IMG/VR virus record: IMGVR_UViG_3300036715_003541
Span: 1 to 64,000 of that record
Source of the DNA: a virus
DNA length: 64,000 nucleotides
Reading direction: 5' to 3' (one strand)
In this document: positions 36,115 to 45,613 of the stretch, piece by piece
Layout: each line of letters starts with the position of its first letter
Position numbering within the stretch: position 1 is the first letter of the stretch
Position numbers and translations under genes: made by a program
Notes under the pieces: model-generated
The model's database searches: none
Told to the model about the DNA's origin: nothing
What the model saw: the letters and a program-made list of their open reading frames with translations, nothing else

Positions 36115-37139
36115 AAAGAACCTAGTACCTTTAATGCAAATAATCTACCCATTGAATCAATGGAATGCTCTGTTAACTCAGAGGCATAAGGACTTCCAGT
36201 AGATATTTTAAAACTAACAGAAGTAAATCCTGATTTTTTCAATGTTTTATTGAAATGTTTTTCAATTGTTTCTAACAATAAAGCAACAGCTTGCTTTTGT
36301 GTTGGCTTTAATGCTTTATTAAAAGAAAGTTCTGTGCAATGCAATCTATCTGAGTGTATAGAAGATGCTAAATTAAATTCTTCATACAATGCAAGTGATG
36401 CTATTTTTGAAAATTCAACCGCGCAATGAGAATCATTATGATTTATGATGATTTTAGTTGCTGATTTTGGAAAATCTGTAAGTATTTGATTCATTAGTGC
36501 CCCAATTTCTTTTGATGCGTCTTTATTATCTGATTTTATTGATTCATTATCCGATACATTTGAATTTGTAGCCATATAATAAGCTTTTAATGCATCTTGA
36601 TACAACTTTGATTTTTTTTTATGATCAAGTATTCTTTCCAAATCACCAAAAGTAATTTTACCATCCTTATCCTCGTCTAAACCAGGATTTTGTTGATAAA
36701 CCAATCTTTCATATTTAGCGCTTTGACCAGGTATATGAGAGGTCACCGCATTCTTATCTACCAATATAGCATTTGAATCTCCAGCTTGAATATCTTTTCT
36801 AGATAATAATGATGGTAAAAAGTTTGAACAATAATATTGAGCAGCACTCGAAAACGGTTTACCACCATTCATCTTTTTTTGACCCTCTAATATTTTTTCA
36901 ACATAATTTAATTGCTCGAAATCTTGCAACTTAGCAAATTCTTTATGAGAGCCAGTAAAACCAGCTGCAGATAATGTTTGTGTTGTAGCGGCAATTAAAC
37001 CTGACGCAATATGATTTCCAGCAGCTGGATTTAAACCAGATTCACTACTCATAATTAAAAGAACATCCTCAGGCTTCATAGAAACCTTTTCGCATATCTC
37101 TTTTAATTTGATGAAAAATTTATTCGATAATTTAGACAT
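36111..37139 (-). CDS. Lytic transglycosylase (SLT-like) with an EF-hand, 342 aa
   Basis: Residues ~24-60 show an SLT signature: VLLIMSSESGLNP with catalytic Glu33, then ASGLI in place of the usual GLMQ/GLIQ segment, and a later helix with AQYYCSNFLPS. This type cleaves peptidoglycan glycan strands. An EF-hand loop lies at 155-166 (D-x-D-x-D-G-x-I, Asp at position 12), so calcium may regulate or stabilise it. The C-terminal ~150 residues look like a separate domain (KIIINHNDSHCAVEF, ELTEHSIDSMGRLFALKV). Overlaps of 4 and 8 nt couple it to the 129-aa and 929-aa genes. It is more likely a virion-borne wall-piercing enzyme used at infection than an endolysin. EF-hands are unusual in phage lysins. 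Confidence 0.72.
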   Translation of the reverse strand: MSKLSNKFFIKLKEICEKVSMKPEDVLLIMSSESGLNPAAGNHIASGLIAATTQTLSAAGFTGSHKEFAKLQDFEQLNYVEKILEGQKKMNGGKPFSSAAQYYCSNFLPSLLSRKDIQAGDSNAILVDKNAVTSHIPGQSAKYERLVYQQNPGLDEDKDGKITFGDLERILDHKKKSKLYQDALKAYYMATNSNVSDNESIKSDNKDASKEIGALMNQILTDFPKSATKIIINHNDSHCAVEFSKIASLALYEEFNLASSIHSDRLHCTELSFNKALKPTQKQAVALLLETIEKHFNKTLKKSGFTSVSFKISTGSPYASELTEHSIDSMGRLFALKVLGSL

Positions 37140-39921
37140 TGTATTTTTTATATTTTTCTAACAAATACCCATTGTTTCTATATGTTTTTGCAATTTTTCT
37201 GTTTGCTTTATTCTTAGAGATTTTTAACAGCATTTTCTTTATAGACTTTATACTCGCATATGCAGAATCTTTTCTAGCATCCTCATCTTTTATTTCATCT
37301 GTATAAGTATGAGGTTCAACTTCATCCTCCATAGACTCCGTATCAATTTCATCTACTTTTAATTCTTGTTTTGCTGGCTTCTCAGATTTCATGTCTGCTA
37401 ATTGACTCACCAAAAACATCTTTATTTCTTCAAGTTGTTTTTTTGTTTTCTTAGATAAGCTACTTTTTAAAACATCCAATTGTTTACTAGTCATTTTATT
37501 TATCTTGCTTGTATTTTTTAAGATAAATTGTATTAACTCATCATTATTTTCAGATTCTTCAACTTGCATCTCAGGCTCAGTAGAAGATTGTTCCGGTAAA
37601 GATTCAACTGGCTTAACAGTAGTATCTTCATATACAACTTCACTTGGAGCATTACTTAGCTCTACTTCTTCTTGGATAATTGCTTGTATAGAATTTATTG
37701 CTGAAATTAAATTTGATTTATATTCATTGTCAGGATAATGTTCTATTTCATTTTTTAAAGATAAAAATTTAGAATAAAGATTGGTGAGCAACTCTTGTTT
37801 TTTATCTTTATTTAATTCAGAAGTTTCACCATTGTAGATTTTATCTACAAAAATACGATTACCATCTGTAATGTATGTGAATAATGTTTTTATTTTTTTA
37901 ACAACACTTTCAATACCTTCTTTGTCTAGTAAAGATCTTCCAATATTTGAAAACAAACCATTTAACTTGGAAGATGTATCTTCCACTAAAAGATTATTTA
38001 TATTTTCATTTGTCTTGCTTTTTTCTTTTGAATATTGATATTCAAAAATGTTAGAATGAAATATGAATTTACCATTTTCATAAGAGCCAAGATTCATTAA
38101 CTCAGATTCAACTTCACTTGGTAATTGACTTGTTGCAAGCAAATAATTAATAGAAGATAACTCTTTGTTAAAACTTCTTGTGATATATTTTTCCAAATTT
38201 TTTATAGATTCTAATGTTTGATTTTCTTTCTTGAATTTCATGGATTCTAATAGTGATTTTATTTTTGAAATCATTTTTTCATTAAAAGAAATAAATGAAG
38301 AATTCAAATCCTCCAAATCTACATCTGACAAATTATCAGAACTTACCAACACACCATGTTCTTCAAACAAATCCATTAAATCTTTTTCGGATTTTGTTCC
38401 TTCATTCATTTTTTTCTTGAATGCAACAACAACTGGAATTTCTGGAGATTCAGTGGGTTTATGTTCTGTAATTAATGGCGCACTTTCTGTAATAACTTCT
38501 GTTGCTGTTTTTACAGCCGCTTCAGTAATTGCTGCAGCCTCTGGATTTTTAGGAGTTTTACGTGGTCTGCCTCTGCCACGCTTTACAGGCTCTTCTACCT
38601 TTGTTGGCACTACAGTTGTGTCTACTACGATTGGAGCCGTAGAATCGTTATCTATGGGGCTTACAGGTACTATCTCTGGACCTACTGCCATTGCTGTATC
38701 AATGGCTGCATCCGCAATGGATGAATCTGTATCCAATGATTGTTCTATCTTCTCATAAGAAGCGGCTGCAATATCTGATAATTCTGCATTGTCTGAAGAT
38801 TCTAATTTCTTTAAAGATAAAACGGTAGCTTTTAATTTTGGAGAAGATACTTTTTTCTCCGAAGCTTGTATCGCCAAAGCGGCAACAGAATCTGTTAATG
38901 CCTTAATTTGATCTTGAATACCAGCTAAATTATCTTGGCTTCTGGAATTTAAAAGCATTAACATTCCATTTAATTTATCTTCTAAAGAATTTGAATATGC
39001 AGCCTCACTAATAGATTGTTCATTTAACTCACCGGGTACCACAGAATCGATTTCTTTTTGAGCAACTTTCTTTTCTACCAATTCTTTTTTTACTGACTCT
39101 GTGTAAACTTCAGAACTTGGTAAAATAGATAAAATAGGTTTTAATGTTGTTTCTTCAAATTTCTTAAAAGAAGCTAAAGCATTGTTTGCATCACGTGTAA
39201 TACCAGCGAAAGAATTTAAATAAGAAGAGTAATTTCTTTTACTTAAATAAAGCTTCATTGCCTTAAATTTATCACGTATGCTTTTTTCAATAGATTTTGC
39301 TTTACGCAATTCTAATTCTGTATTTTGTGCAAATTGTTTGAATTTTGGATCAACTCTGCAAAGTTCATTAATACTTGAGCCAAAGAAAAAGTTTATAACC
39401 ATAGAGCCAGCGAATGAATCCAATAATGAATCCATAACGCCAGCAGTTTTTACAAGTTGTTGACGAGATAATCTTGCTTCTTTTGTACCCATTCTTTGCA
39501 ATAAATTTTGTATTTCTTGCTTTTGTTTTTCAGAATAGTTTTTAGATCTATCTCGATAAAGATTTTCAGCAAATTGTTTTACATATTGACTATTTTCAAT
39601 ATCTGAAGAAAATTCCGCACCTTTTGCAGTAATTTCACCCAAACGATAATAAAAATTAGAAATATAAGTGGAAGCCAAAACATAATCTTTATCTTTAATA
39701 GCAGTTGTTGCATTTTTTAAAATTCTTTCAAATGTTTCTGAAGAACTAAAACCACTCGCATCACCAACTGCTATTTTACGAATATCACCATCAAGTGCAC
39801 GAATCGCATCACCATATTGTTTTAAATCAGATGAAAAGAATTCTGCGATAGTTCCAGCAATATTTGTATTAAAATAAAAGAAGTTTCCAACTTCGTATTC
39901 AGATTGAGCTTTTTTTTTCAT
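37132..39921 (-). CDS. Long internal virion or head protein with an AT-hook, 929 aa
   Basis: A helical, Lys/Glu/Ser-rich protein with a hydrophobic patch near residues 170-190 (SFAGSMVINFFFGSS) directly after LVKTAGVMDS. At about residues 440-455 the segment KRGRGRPRKTPKNP is a textbook AT-hook that binds the minor groove of AT-rich DNA. The flanking stretch is Pro/Thr/Ala-rich and disordered. Later regions are coiled-coil-like and acidic at the end (DTESMEDEVEPH). With ~70% AT DNA, a packaged or ejected DNA-binding protein is plausible. It overlaps the transglycosylase gene by 8 nt. No family name is claimed. Confidence 0.58.
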   Translation of the reverse strand: MKKKAQSEYEVGNFFYFNTNIAGTIAEFFSSDLKQYGDAIRALDGDIRKIAVGDASGFSSSETFERILKNATTAIKDKDYVLASTYISNFYYRLGEITAKGAEFSSDIENSQYVKQFAENLYRDRSKNYSEKQKQEIQNLLQRMGTKEARLSRQQLVKTAGVMDSLLDSFAGSMVINFFFGSSINELCRVDPKFKQFAQNTELELRKAKSIEKSIRDKFKAMKLYLSKRNYSSYLNSFAGITRDANNALASFKKFEETTLKPILSILPSSEVYTESVKKELVEKKVAQKEIDSVVPGELNEQSISEAAYSNSLEDKLNGMLMLLNSRSQDNLAGIQDQIKALTDSVAALAIQASEKKVSSPKLKATVLSLKKLESSDNAELSDIAAASYEKIEQSLDTDSSIADAAIDTAMAVGPEIVPVSPIDNDSTAPIVVDTTVVPTKVEEPVKRGRGRPRKTPKNPEAAAITEAAVKTATEVITESAPLITEHKPTESPEIPVVVAFKKKMNEGTKSEKDLMDLFEEHGVLVSSDNLSDVDLEDLNSSFISFNEKMISKIKSLLESMKFKKENQTLESIKNLEKYITRSFNKELSSINYLLATSQLPSEVESELMNLGSYENGKFIFHSNIFEYQYSKEKSKTNENINNLLVEDTSSKLNGLFSNIGRSLLDKEGIESVVKKIKTLFTYITDGNRIFVDKIYNGETSELNKDKKQELLTNLYSKFLSLKNEIEHYPDNEYKSNLISAINSIQAIIQEEVELSNAPSEVVYEDTTVKPVESLPEQSSTEPEMQVEESENNDELIQFILKNTSKINKMTSKQLDVLKSSLSKKTKKQLEEIKMFLVSQLADMKSEKPAKQELKVDEIDTESMEDEVEPHTYTDEIKDEDARKDSAYASIKSIKKMLLKISKNKANRKIAKTYRNNGYLLEKYKKYNV

Positions 39922-39957
39922 TTATATTTCTCCAAAAGAAATGAGATAATATTCATA

Positions 39958-41685
39958 TTACTCAGGTAATCCAGGTGAAGCTGGCATTGGTGGTGCACCT
40001 AAATCTGTTGGTCCACCTGGTAATCCCATTCCGCTATTACCATCTGGATTTTCTCCAGGTACAAGATCATCTTTTGCTTCCGGAATTTCATCATCATCAT
40101 TTAATGATCTTAGTTCATTTAATGTCATTGTTTCAAGAGAGGCTTTTTCTTTTTTCAAAATAGCTTCTTGAACCAATTCTTTCCTCATTTTAATGACTTC
40201 ATCTTGATAATCTAAACCAAGTGATCTATACAATGTATGAGAAGACACACGTTTTGAACCATCTTGACCTGGAGTTGATAATTCTTTTAAAGTAGAAATA
40301 TAATCTGTAGCGTCAAACAAATTCATGTGATTCCAGTCAACTTCTGGAATAATTAATTTTTTAACATCACCATCATATTCATAAAATTCATGAATTTGTG
40401 CAATTGGAGCAAATACCTTTGTCTTGAGCCAATTTGACATTATATTTCTAAAGGTCATATAACGTTGACGCAATACATCTAACGCAACACCACCATTGGC
40501 ATAACTAATATCCGATGATCCGTCCATAACCACAGATGGTACCATTAAACCAATATACATTTCTTTTAATAATTGTGTGATATCATTTCCAATATCATAA
40601 ATACCACTACCAAATCCAATTCTATCAATAGTTACACCATCATGAGTAAATATCTTGAAATTCTTATCTCCTTCAGCTTGCTCAAAAGTAGCTCTATATG
40701 CTTCCAAGTCAGCTAATGTTGGTTTGAAATCAGCGCTACCAATTTTAACAACAGTTGTTGGATTAACCATAGATGAAGCTTGAACATATTTACTTTCACG
40801 CAACATATCAAAAAGCATTAAGTTTCTAAAAATAGATAATGGTAAACCAGAACCACGAACTTCATAAGAAGACGTTTTATTCGCCAAATAAGAGGCATTG
40901 AAACTATTCATAACAATGTTACCACCCTTACGAACAGCATCTACAATGTAAGGATTTAACTGTCTACGTTCTTCAATATCAGATGGCTTATTTGAACTTA
41001 CTAATTTTTTCAAACGATCATCTGGCTTCATCATAATAATAGGATGATTGCTTGATGGGCTTTTTTGAACAATCATGTAATCTGGATTTTGAATAATAAT
41101 TCTACTCCACTTACCTGTTGATTCATCCAACTCTAAATAAGGGAATACCTCACCCAAAAGCCAATACTCATGAGCCATTTCTATACAAACATTCATTAAA
41201 TCTATTTCTTCAATCATTTCTGTGAAGAATCTTTCAATATCTTTGTTTGCACATTTAATATTTAATTTACTAATAGGATAAGTACTATGTAAACTAATAG
41301 CATTTCTTACAATTGGATTTAAAGCATAAAAAGCACGTGCCCATGCATTTACTGTAACTCTATCACGTGGTAAGCTTAAATTAGATGTAAGCCATAATGG
41401 AGAATATATCTCTGTTGCTTGACGGAAAGAATCCCCTTGTGAACCTGAGTATCCACCGGAACTGGCTGCAATTTGAGCTTTTTTAGAAATACCACCTAAC
41501 ACAATACCACTTGATGTTAAACCTTCTTTTCGGGTAACATAAGATCCTTGTCGGAATAAACCATTTTCAACATCTTGAGTAATTTGTTCGCGACGAAACT
41601 GAGACACACTTCTTCGTATTGTTTCTGTTGCATCTGGTAAGTGGCTTTTATTTGACATGTATTTTTCGGATTTAGAGAAAGTCAT
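39958..41685 (-). CDS. Portal protein
   Basis: This is the ring protein at the capsid vertex through which DNA is packed. Its 575 aa sit directly after the large terminase gene. Core segments are seen: RVTVNAWARAFYALNPIVRNAISLHSTY, a helical region (EMAHEYWLLGEVFPYLELDE), a RNLMLFDMLRESK helix and MYIGLMVPSVVMDGSSDISYANGG, followed by LDVLRQRYMTFRN, all matching portal family patterns. The C-terminal ~60 residues are Pro/Gly-rich and disordered. Residues near 68 carry ISKKAQ. ATG 41685 has AAGG upstream, and an alternative ATG lies at 41658. The terminase gene ends 11 nt before it. Confidence 0.85.
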   Translation of the reverse strand: MTFSKSEKYMSNKSHLPDATETIRRSVSQFRREQITQDVENGLFRQGSYVTRKEGLTSSGIVLGGISKKAQIAASSGGYSGSQGDSFRQATEIYSPLWLTSNLSLPRDRVTVNAWARAFYALNPIVRNAISLHSTYPISKLNIKCANKDIERFFTEMIEEIDLMNVCIEMAHEYWLLGEVFPYLELDESTGKWSRIIIQNPDYMIVQKSPSSNHPIIMMKPDDRLKKLVSSNKPSDIEERRQLNPYIVDAVRKGGNIVMNSFNASYLANKTSSYEVRGSGLPLSIFRNLMLFDMLRESKYVQASSMVNPTTVVKIGSADFKPTLADLEAYRATFEQAEGDKNFKIFTHDGVTIDRIGFGSGIYDIGNDITQLLKEMYIGLMVPSVVMDGSSDISYANGGVALDVLRQRYMTFRNIMSNWLKTKVFAPIAQIHEFYEYDGDVKKLIIPEVDWNHMNLFDATDYISTLKELSTPGQDGSKRVSSHTLYRSLGLDYQDEVIKMRKELVQEAILKKEKASLETMTLNELRSLNDDDEIPEAKDDLVPGENPDGNSGMGLPGGPTDLGAPPMPASPGLPE

Positions 41686-41696
41686 TTGCTACCTTG

Positions 41697-43571
41697 TTAA
41701 TATCTTCTTGAACTATAACCCAATATAGCAAGTGGTTTTTTATTTTTTTCTAAATTGTTTTTCTGTGATAACTGACTTGTATCTTTAAATGCTGATGTAA
41801 TTAAATACTTATAAGCTAAATAAGCATTTAACAAAGCCATCAACCCGTCATTTGGTGTGCTTCCTTTAATATAAGTAATATTAGGTTCACCTGTAACAAG
41901 AGGAATTGCTGCTTTCAACTCCATACTGCAACAATGTTCAATCAACCATGCTATTGCATCATAATTTTTTAATGGAAATCTAATAGATCCAGATTTAAAC
42001 AAATCAAATATTTCACCAATATAATAACTTCTTTCAAATTGAATTTCTGGAACATCCATATTTCCAACAAATCTCGCTCTTCCAGCAGCTTTAATAGAAC
42101 CTTGGGCGCGAGAAACAATATATTTATCACCATGCTCCAAATGTAACATTTGAGACAAGTCATTAGAGAAACCGATATCACCAACAACCAAATCTACAGA
42201 GTATTTTCGAATTAACTCAGCTATAATTTGTTTCTTATATTCAGGTGTATTTTTCTTTAACTTAATAGCAAGTTCAATGTCAAATAAGTTAGGTCCTTTA
42301 ACAGATAATATAACTACTGTTGAATAAGATTTTCCCTTTCCACTTTTATCAGGGTAAGCCAATTGTTCGGCATCAGACTTGCCACCAAAGTCGATACCCA
42401 TAATAACCATTTTTTCATCACCTTGTTTTATTCCCGCTCTCATAGCGCGATCAAGATCACCACAATTATTATAAATTTCCTCTGTATCCATAGGAGAGGT
42501 ATCTCCTTGGTAAAATTCTCCTAATGTTTCATTTTGATAACTACGCTCTGTAACGTTTGGATTAAAACTTGGCTTTTGTTTTAATAAATCTTCCTTAGTA
42601 ATGTTAGGCATGTATAATTGATTGATATGATAACCAACATACATACATTTATCTTCGTTTTCATTAAAAGCAACCCATTTACCTCTACCAGCTGCGGGTC
42701 TTTTATCTTGTTCATGACCACAATGTGTACATTTTACAGTGTAACCTGTAATCCAAATGTTTTCCCATTCATTTGATTCTGGTGTATACAATGGGAAATA
42801 TTCTTTACAAGATTCACACCCCAAATAATAATATTGTTGATTTGAACTTAACCACATTTCATGGAAGTCAGATCCTTTTTTCTTTGCGGTACCAAAGTAA
42901 ACTTGCACACCACTACCTGGTGGTCCTATTTTTGATTGATTGAGGATTTTTGTACAATTGTTTATTGCATCCAATCTCATATCTTGCACTTCGTCAAAGA
43001 AAATAATATCACAAGTACGACCACGAATACGGTCGCCGTTTGCGCCTGTTGATTCAATCGCCAATGTATTTTTATTGAATTGTTTAAAACTTAATGATTC
43101 TTCAATACCTTTATCCAACTTGGAAACCATAAAAGGTATTTTATTTTGTACTTTTTTTGTTTTTTTATTTACTGTAACTTCAGTTTCTAAAACAATAGGA
43201 ACTGATTCTTGAATCATTGGTTGAAATTTTGTTTTTGAATAAATTTGAGCCAAACCAATTGTTGGGAATAAATGAATAATTCTTAATGGTATTCTATCTT
43301 CCACACCATACAAGCCAGATGCTAAAAAATAACATTCCATAACAGAAGCCATGGTTGTTTTACCAACCTGACGTGAAGCAACAATAACAAGTGGTTTGCC
43401 TTGTCTTTCAATAGACTTTAAACCAACATATCTATAAATATCAGCAAATGGCTTCCAGCTAAGTTCACTTACTCGAAATTTACCACCATCAATGGTTAGA
43501 TATTTTTCAACAAAATAAACGGGATCATAATTTAATATTTTTTCTTTTAATTTATCAAAAAAATCTTGCAT
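41697..43571 (-). CDS. terL: Terminase large subunit (ATPase and nuclease)
   Basis: Packaging motor that pumps DNA into the head and cuts it. Walker A SRQVGKTT lies at about residues 66-73 and Walker B IIFFDE at 189-194. A four-Cys zinc-type pair (CESC and CTHC, about 252-284) lies between the ATPase and nuclease domains. The RNase H-like nuclease shows MGIDFGG (Asp~394) and VVGDIGFS (Asp~465). ATG 43571 gives a normal N-terminus (FDKLKEKILNYDPVYFVEKYLT). The longer reading from GTG 43616 would encode the terminator hairpin and is rejected. No good Shine-Dalgarno is seen. Just upstream, the terminator at 43585-43611 ends the previous gene. Confidence 0.93.
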   Translation of the reverse strand: MQDFFDKLKEKILNYDPVYFVEKYLTIDGGKFRVSELSWKPFADIYRYVGLKSIERQGKPLVIVASRQVGKTTMASVMECYFLASGLYGVEDRIPLRIIHLFPTIGLAQIYSKTKFQPMIQESVPIVLETEVTVNKKTKKVQNKIPFMVSKLDKGIEESLSFKQFNKNTLAIESTGANGDRIRGRTCDIIFFDEVQDMRLDAINNCTKILNQSKIGPPGSGVQVYFGTAKKKGSDFHEMWLSSNQQYYYLGCESCKEYFPLYTPESNEWENIWITGYTVKCTHCGHEQDKRPAAGRGKWVAFNENEDKCMYVGYHINQLYMPNITKEDLLKQKPSFNPNVTERSYQNETLGEFYQGDTSPMDTEEIYNNCGDLDRAMRAGIKQGDEKMVIMGIDFGGKSDAEQLAYPDKSGKGKSYSTVVILSVKGPNLFDIELAIKLKKNTPEYKKQIIAELIRKYSVDLVVGDIGFSNDLSQMLHLEHGDKYIVSRAQGSIKAAGRARFVGNMDVPEIQFERSYYIGEIFDLFKSGSIRFPLKNYDAIAWLIEHCCSMELKAAIPLVTGEPNITYIKGSTPNDGLMALLNAYLAYKYLITSAFKDTSQLSQKNNLEKNKKPLAILGYSSRRY

Positions 43572-43584
43572 ACATATATGCAAC

Positions 43585-43611
43585 AAAAAAGCCCATAAAA
43601 ATGGGCTTTTT
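43585..43611 (-). terminator. Rho-independent terminator before the terminase gene
   Basis: AAAAAAGCCCAT-AAAA-ATGGGCTTTTT is a perfect stem with A and T tracts, 2 nt after the stop of the 191-aa gene. It separates the upstream operon from terL, although only 13 nt lie between it and the terL start. Confidence 0.88.
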
Positions 43612-43612
43612 A

Positions 43613-44188
43613 TCACATATTGCTTTTAAATCCGAATGGATCATCTTGAATATCATCGAATTCAACTTTTTTATCTACTCGACCTAAACGGCTTTCATCT
43701 TGATTATTAGGTATCTTAGATCTTTCTTCTTTGTTTGCTTTGCTTACATAAAGAATCAAGCGTTCATCTCCCCAATGTTTTGAACTTTTGCTTTCTTTTG
43801 AATAAATCTTTTGCAGTCTTTCAAAAATAGCAGGTACAGGTAGTAAGCCTTTTGTATCTTGTATGATATTATGTATTGTATTTTGTATGGATGGTAATTC
43901 TTTGAAAATTTCAGGTTCACCCCTGTCAACATTACCTTCAGCTTCCATAGGTGATTTTTGTTGTTGTGCTTTTTTGCCTTTCAAGTAATCATAATAACCA
44001 CTACGCTTTTGCATATCTTCAACAATTGCTTTTACAGTTGGAAATTTTGATTTTTTATTCAAAATATTATTGATTTGATCAATCATAGATGAACTTGGTT
44101 GAACAGCTTTTTTATTAAGTTCCTCTTTGAAATATTTTTCAATTTCTGAGGAATTGTCGGATACTTTAGAAAATGGTTTATATTTCAT
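43613..44188 (-). CDS. Hypothetical protein, 191 aa
   Basis: Start ATG 44188 has an AGGA site 5-8 nt upstream, and the longer start at 44236 would overlap the previous gene. The product is helical and Lys/Glu/Ser-rich, with a Pro/Gln/Lys segment in the middle (KKAQQQKSPMEAEG) and a terminal basic/acidic mix (GRVDKKVEFDDIQDDPFGFKSN). NKKAVQPS near residue 27 shows a K-x-A-type site. No family. It immediately precedes the terminator and terL, so an assembly or packaging role is possible, but nothing in the sequence shows it. Confidence 0.5.
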   Translation of the reverse strand: MKYKPFSKVSDNSSEIEKYFKEELNKKAVQPSSSMIDQINNILNKKSKFPTVKAIVEDMQKRSGYYDYLKGKKAQQQKSPMEAEGNVDRGEPEIFKELPSIQNTIHNIIQDTKGLLPVPAIFERLQKIYSKESKSSKHWGDERLILYVSKANKEERSKIPNNQDESRLGRVDKKVEFDDIQDDPFGFKSNM

Positions 44189-44207
44189 AATTGTCCTAAT
44201 GTTAACT

Positions 44208-45086
44208 TTATGATTGATAACTTGCAGCAAAATCAAAATTATCTGAAGAAGTCAAATCAATATTATCATCTCCAAATAAACCACGATCCAAACGTAGTGG
44301 ATATCCCATATCTTTTAATAACAACATCATTTCCATTTTTTCACGCTCATCCAATTTATATTTTTTAGCCAAAGTCATAAATGTTTCTTCCAAATCATGA
44401 CCAGCAGATACTTTGCTATTTATACAAATTTTGCACAAACCTAAAATAAGTAAAGGAACAGTTACACTAATTCCATGGATTTTTGTACTACCAGCATTCT
44501 TTACAAACTGAGAGTCATATACAGAGAAAAATGCTTTTTTCTTTTTTCTTTGCTTTACTCTTTCCAATCTATTTTCTAAAGAATCTAATCCATCTTCTAT
44601 TTTTTGACGAATAACTTCTATTTTTTCATGAGGAAGTTCGCCATCCAAATCCAAACGCATAGCTGTTGATATTTCTTTATCTAGCTTTTCCATATAAGCA
44701 ATGGCTCGCTCTAATCCCGCAGTATCAACCCCTGAATGTCTAGGTACAGAATTGACTCTTTCTTGTACCCAAGGAACAAACCCCTCTGGACCGTATGCCT
44801 CCCAATCCCACTTGTCTTTTGGAGCGTTTGATTGGCTGTCAAACTCACTTTCTTCTTCTTCATCTTCATCTTCATCAATAACAATTTCTTCAATTGGACC
44901 ACTTACACCCAATAACTCAGGCATTACAATGATCTGTGGCTCTTCTTCATCTGCAATTTCCACAACATCTGTTGGTAGTTCGTCGATGATCATATCACCA
45001 TCTTCATCCATAGAAATACTAGCTTCTGGTGCATGTTCCAATTTTGAAAAAATTGCTTCTATTAATTCTTGTGCTGTTTTATTCAT
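44208..45086 (-). CDS. Conserved-type phage protein with an acidic N-terminal region, 292 aa
   Basis: Residues ~65-80 are almost all Asp/Glu (DEDEDEEEES), followed by a segment with KWDWEAYGPEGFVPWVQERVNS. The C-terminal half is a helical domain (KKKKAFFSVYDSQFVKNAG, then TVPLLILGLCKICINSKV, and a segment with LRLDRGLFGDD). I do not recognise the family but the sequence is orderly. The start overlaps the stop of the 175-aa gene by one base (TAATG). The position between the nucleotidyltransferase and terL leaves the function open. Confidence 0.55.
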   Translation of the reverse strand: MNKTAQELIEAIFSKLEHAPEASISMDEDGDMIIDELPTDVVEIADEEEPQIIVMPELLGVSGPIEEIVIDEDEDEEEESEFDSQSNAPKDKWDWEAYGPEGFVPWVQERVNSVPRHSGVDTAGLERAIAYMEKLDKEISTAMRLDLDGELPHEKIEVIRQKIEDGLDSLENRLERVKQRKKKKAFFSVYDSQFVKNAGSTKIHGISVTVPLLILGLCKICINSKVSAGHDLEETFMTLAKKYKLDEREKMEMMLLLKDMGYPLRLDRGLFGDDNIDLTSSDNFDFAASYQS

Positions 45087-45613
45087 TAAAACCTCTTATA
45101 GTTACGTACTATTGTATTATTTATATGATAATATTTATTATCATCATAAAATTTTGTTTGAAGATCTGGATCATCCACTTCATCTTCTGGTAAACCTTGA
45201 TTCAAATAAGAATTTTCAAACAAAGATTGAATAGATTTATTAATTCTTTCCATTTTACATTTAAGTTTTTGAGACTTATTTTCATCTATAACTTTATCAT
45301 CTAAATCGTAACCATAATTTAATTGATCTTGAGTTTTACCAGCATCATCTGGTTCATACACAGGGTAACTATCAAAACTAAATGGATTTATATTTAATGT
45401 TGGTTCTATTGTAGAATAATTATCAGCATGAAAATCAAAACCAAGTGATACAAATGCTTGCCTTTTTATTTTTCTTTTCTTTCTAGCATTTCTTTTTTTT
45501 CTTGATTTATCTAAAAAATCTTTCACACTTTTATATTCAGACATATGCTCATACAAGCCAGCGCCAGGACCCGTTGGATCATCTACTTTATCGTAGTTTT
45601 TAAAAAATATCAT
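45086..45613 (-). CDS. Hypothetical basic protein, 175 aa
   Basis: Start ATG 45613 is preferred over 45670 because it overlaps the upstream gene as ATGA, the rule in this operon, and GGGACA precedes it. The sequence has a very basic cluster at about residues 37-52 (SRKKRNARKKRKIKRQ), a possible nucleic acid binding arm, and a long acidic and Asn/Tyr-rich C-terminal half (EPDDAGKTQDQLNYGYDLDDK). No family is recognised. Its last base overlaps the start of the 292-aa gene. Confidence 0.52.
   Translation of the reverse strand: MIFFKNYDKVDDPTGPGAGLYEHMSEYKSVKDFLDKSRKKRNARKKRKIKRQAFVSLGFDFHADNYSTIEPTLNINPFSFDSYPVYEPDDAGKTQDQLNYGYDLDDKVIDENKSQKLKCKMERINKSIQSLFENSYLNQGLPEDEVDDPDLQTKFYDDNKYYHINNTIVRNYKRF

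Noticed and set aside
43571-43616. The longer terminase start at GTG 43616.
   Set aside because: It would translate through the terminator hairpin at 43585-43611 and adds residues absent from the family's usual N-terminus.
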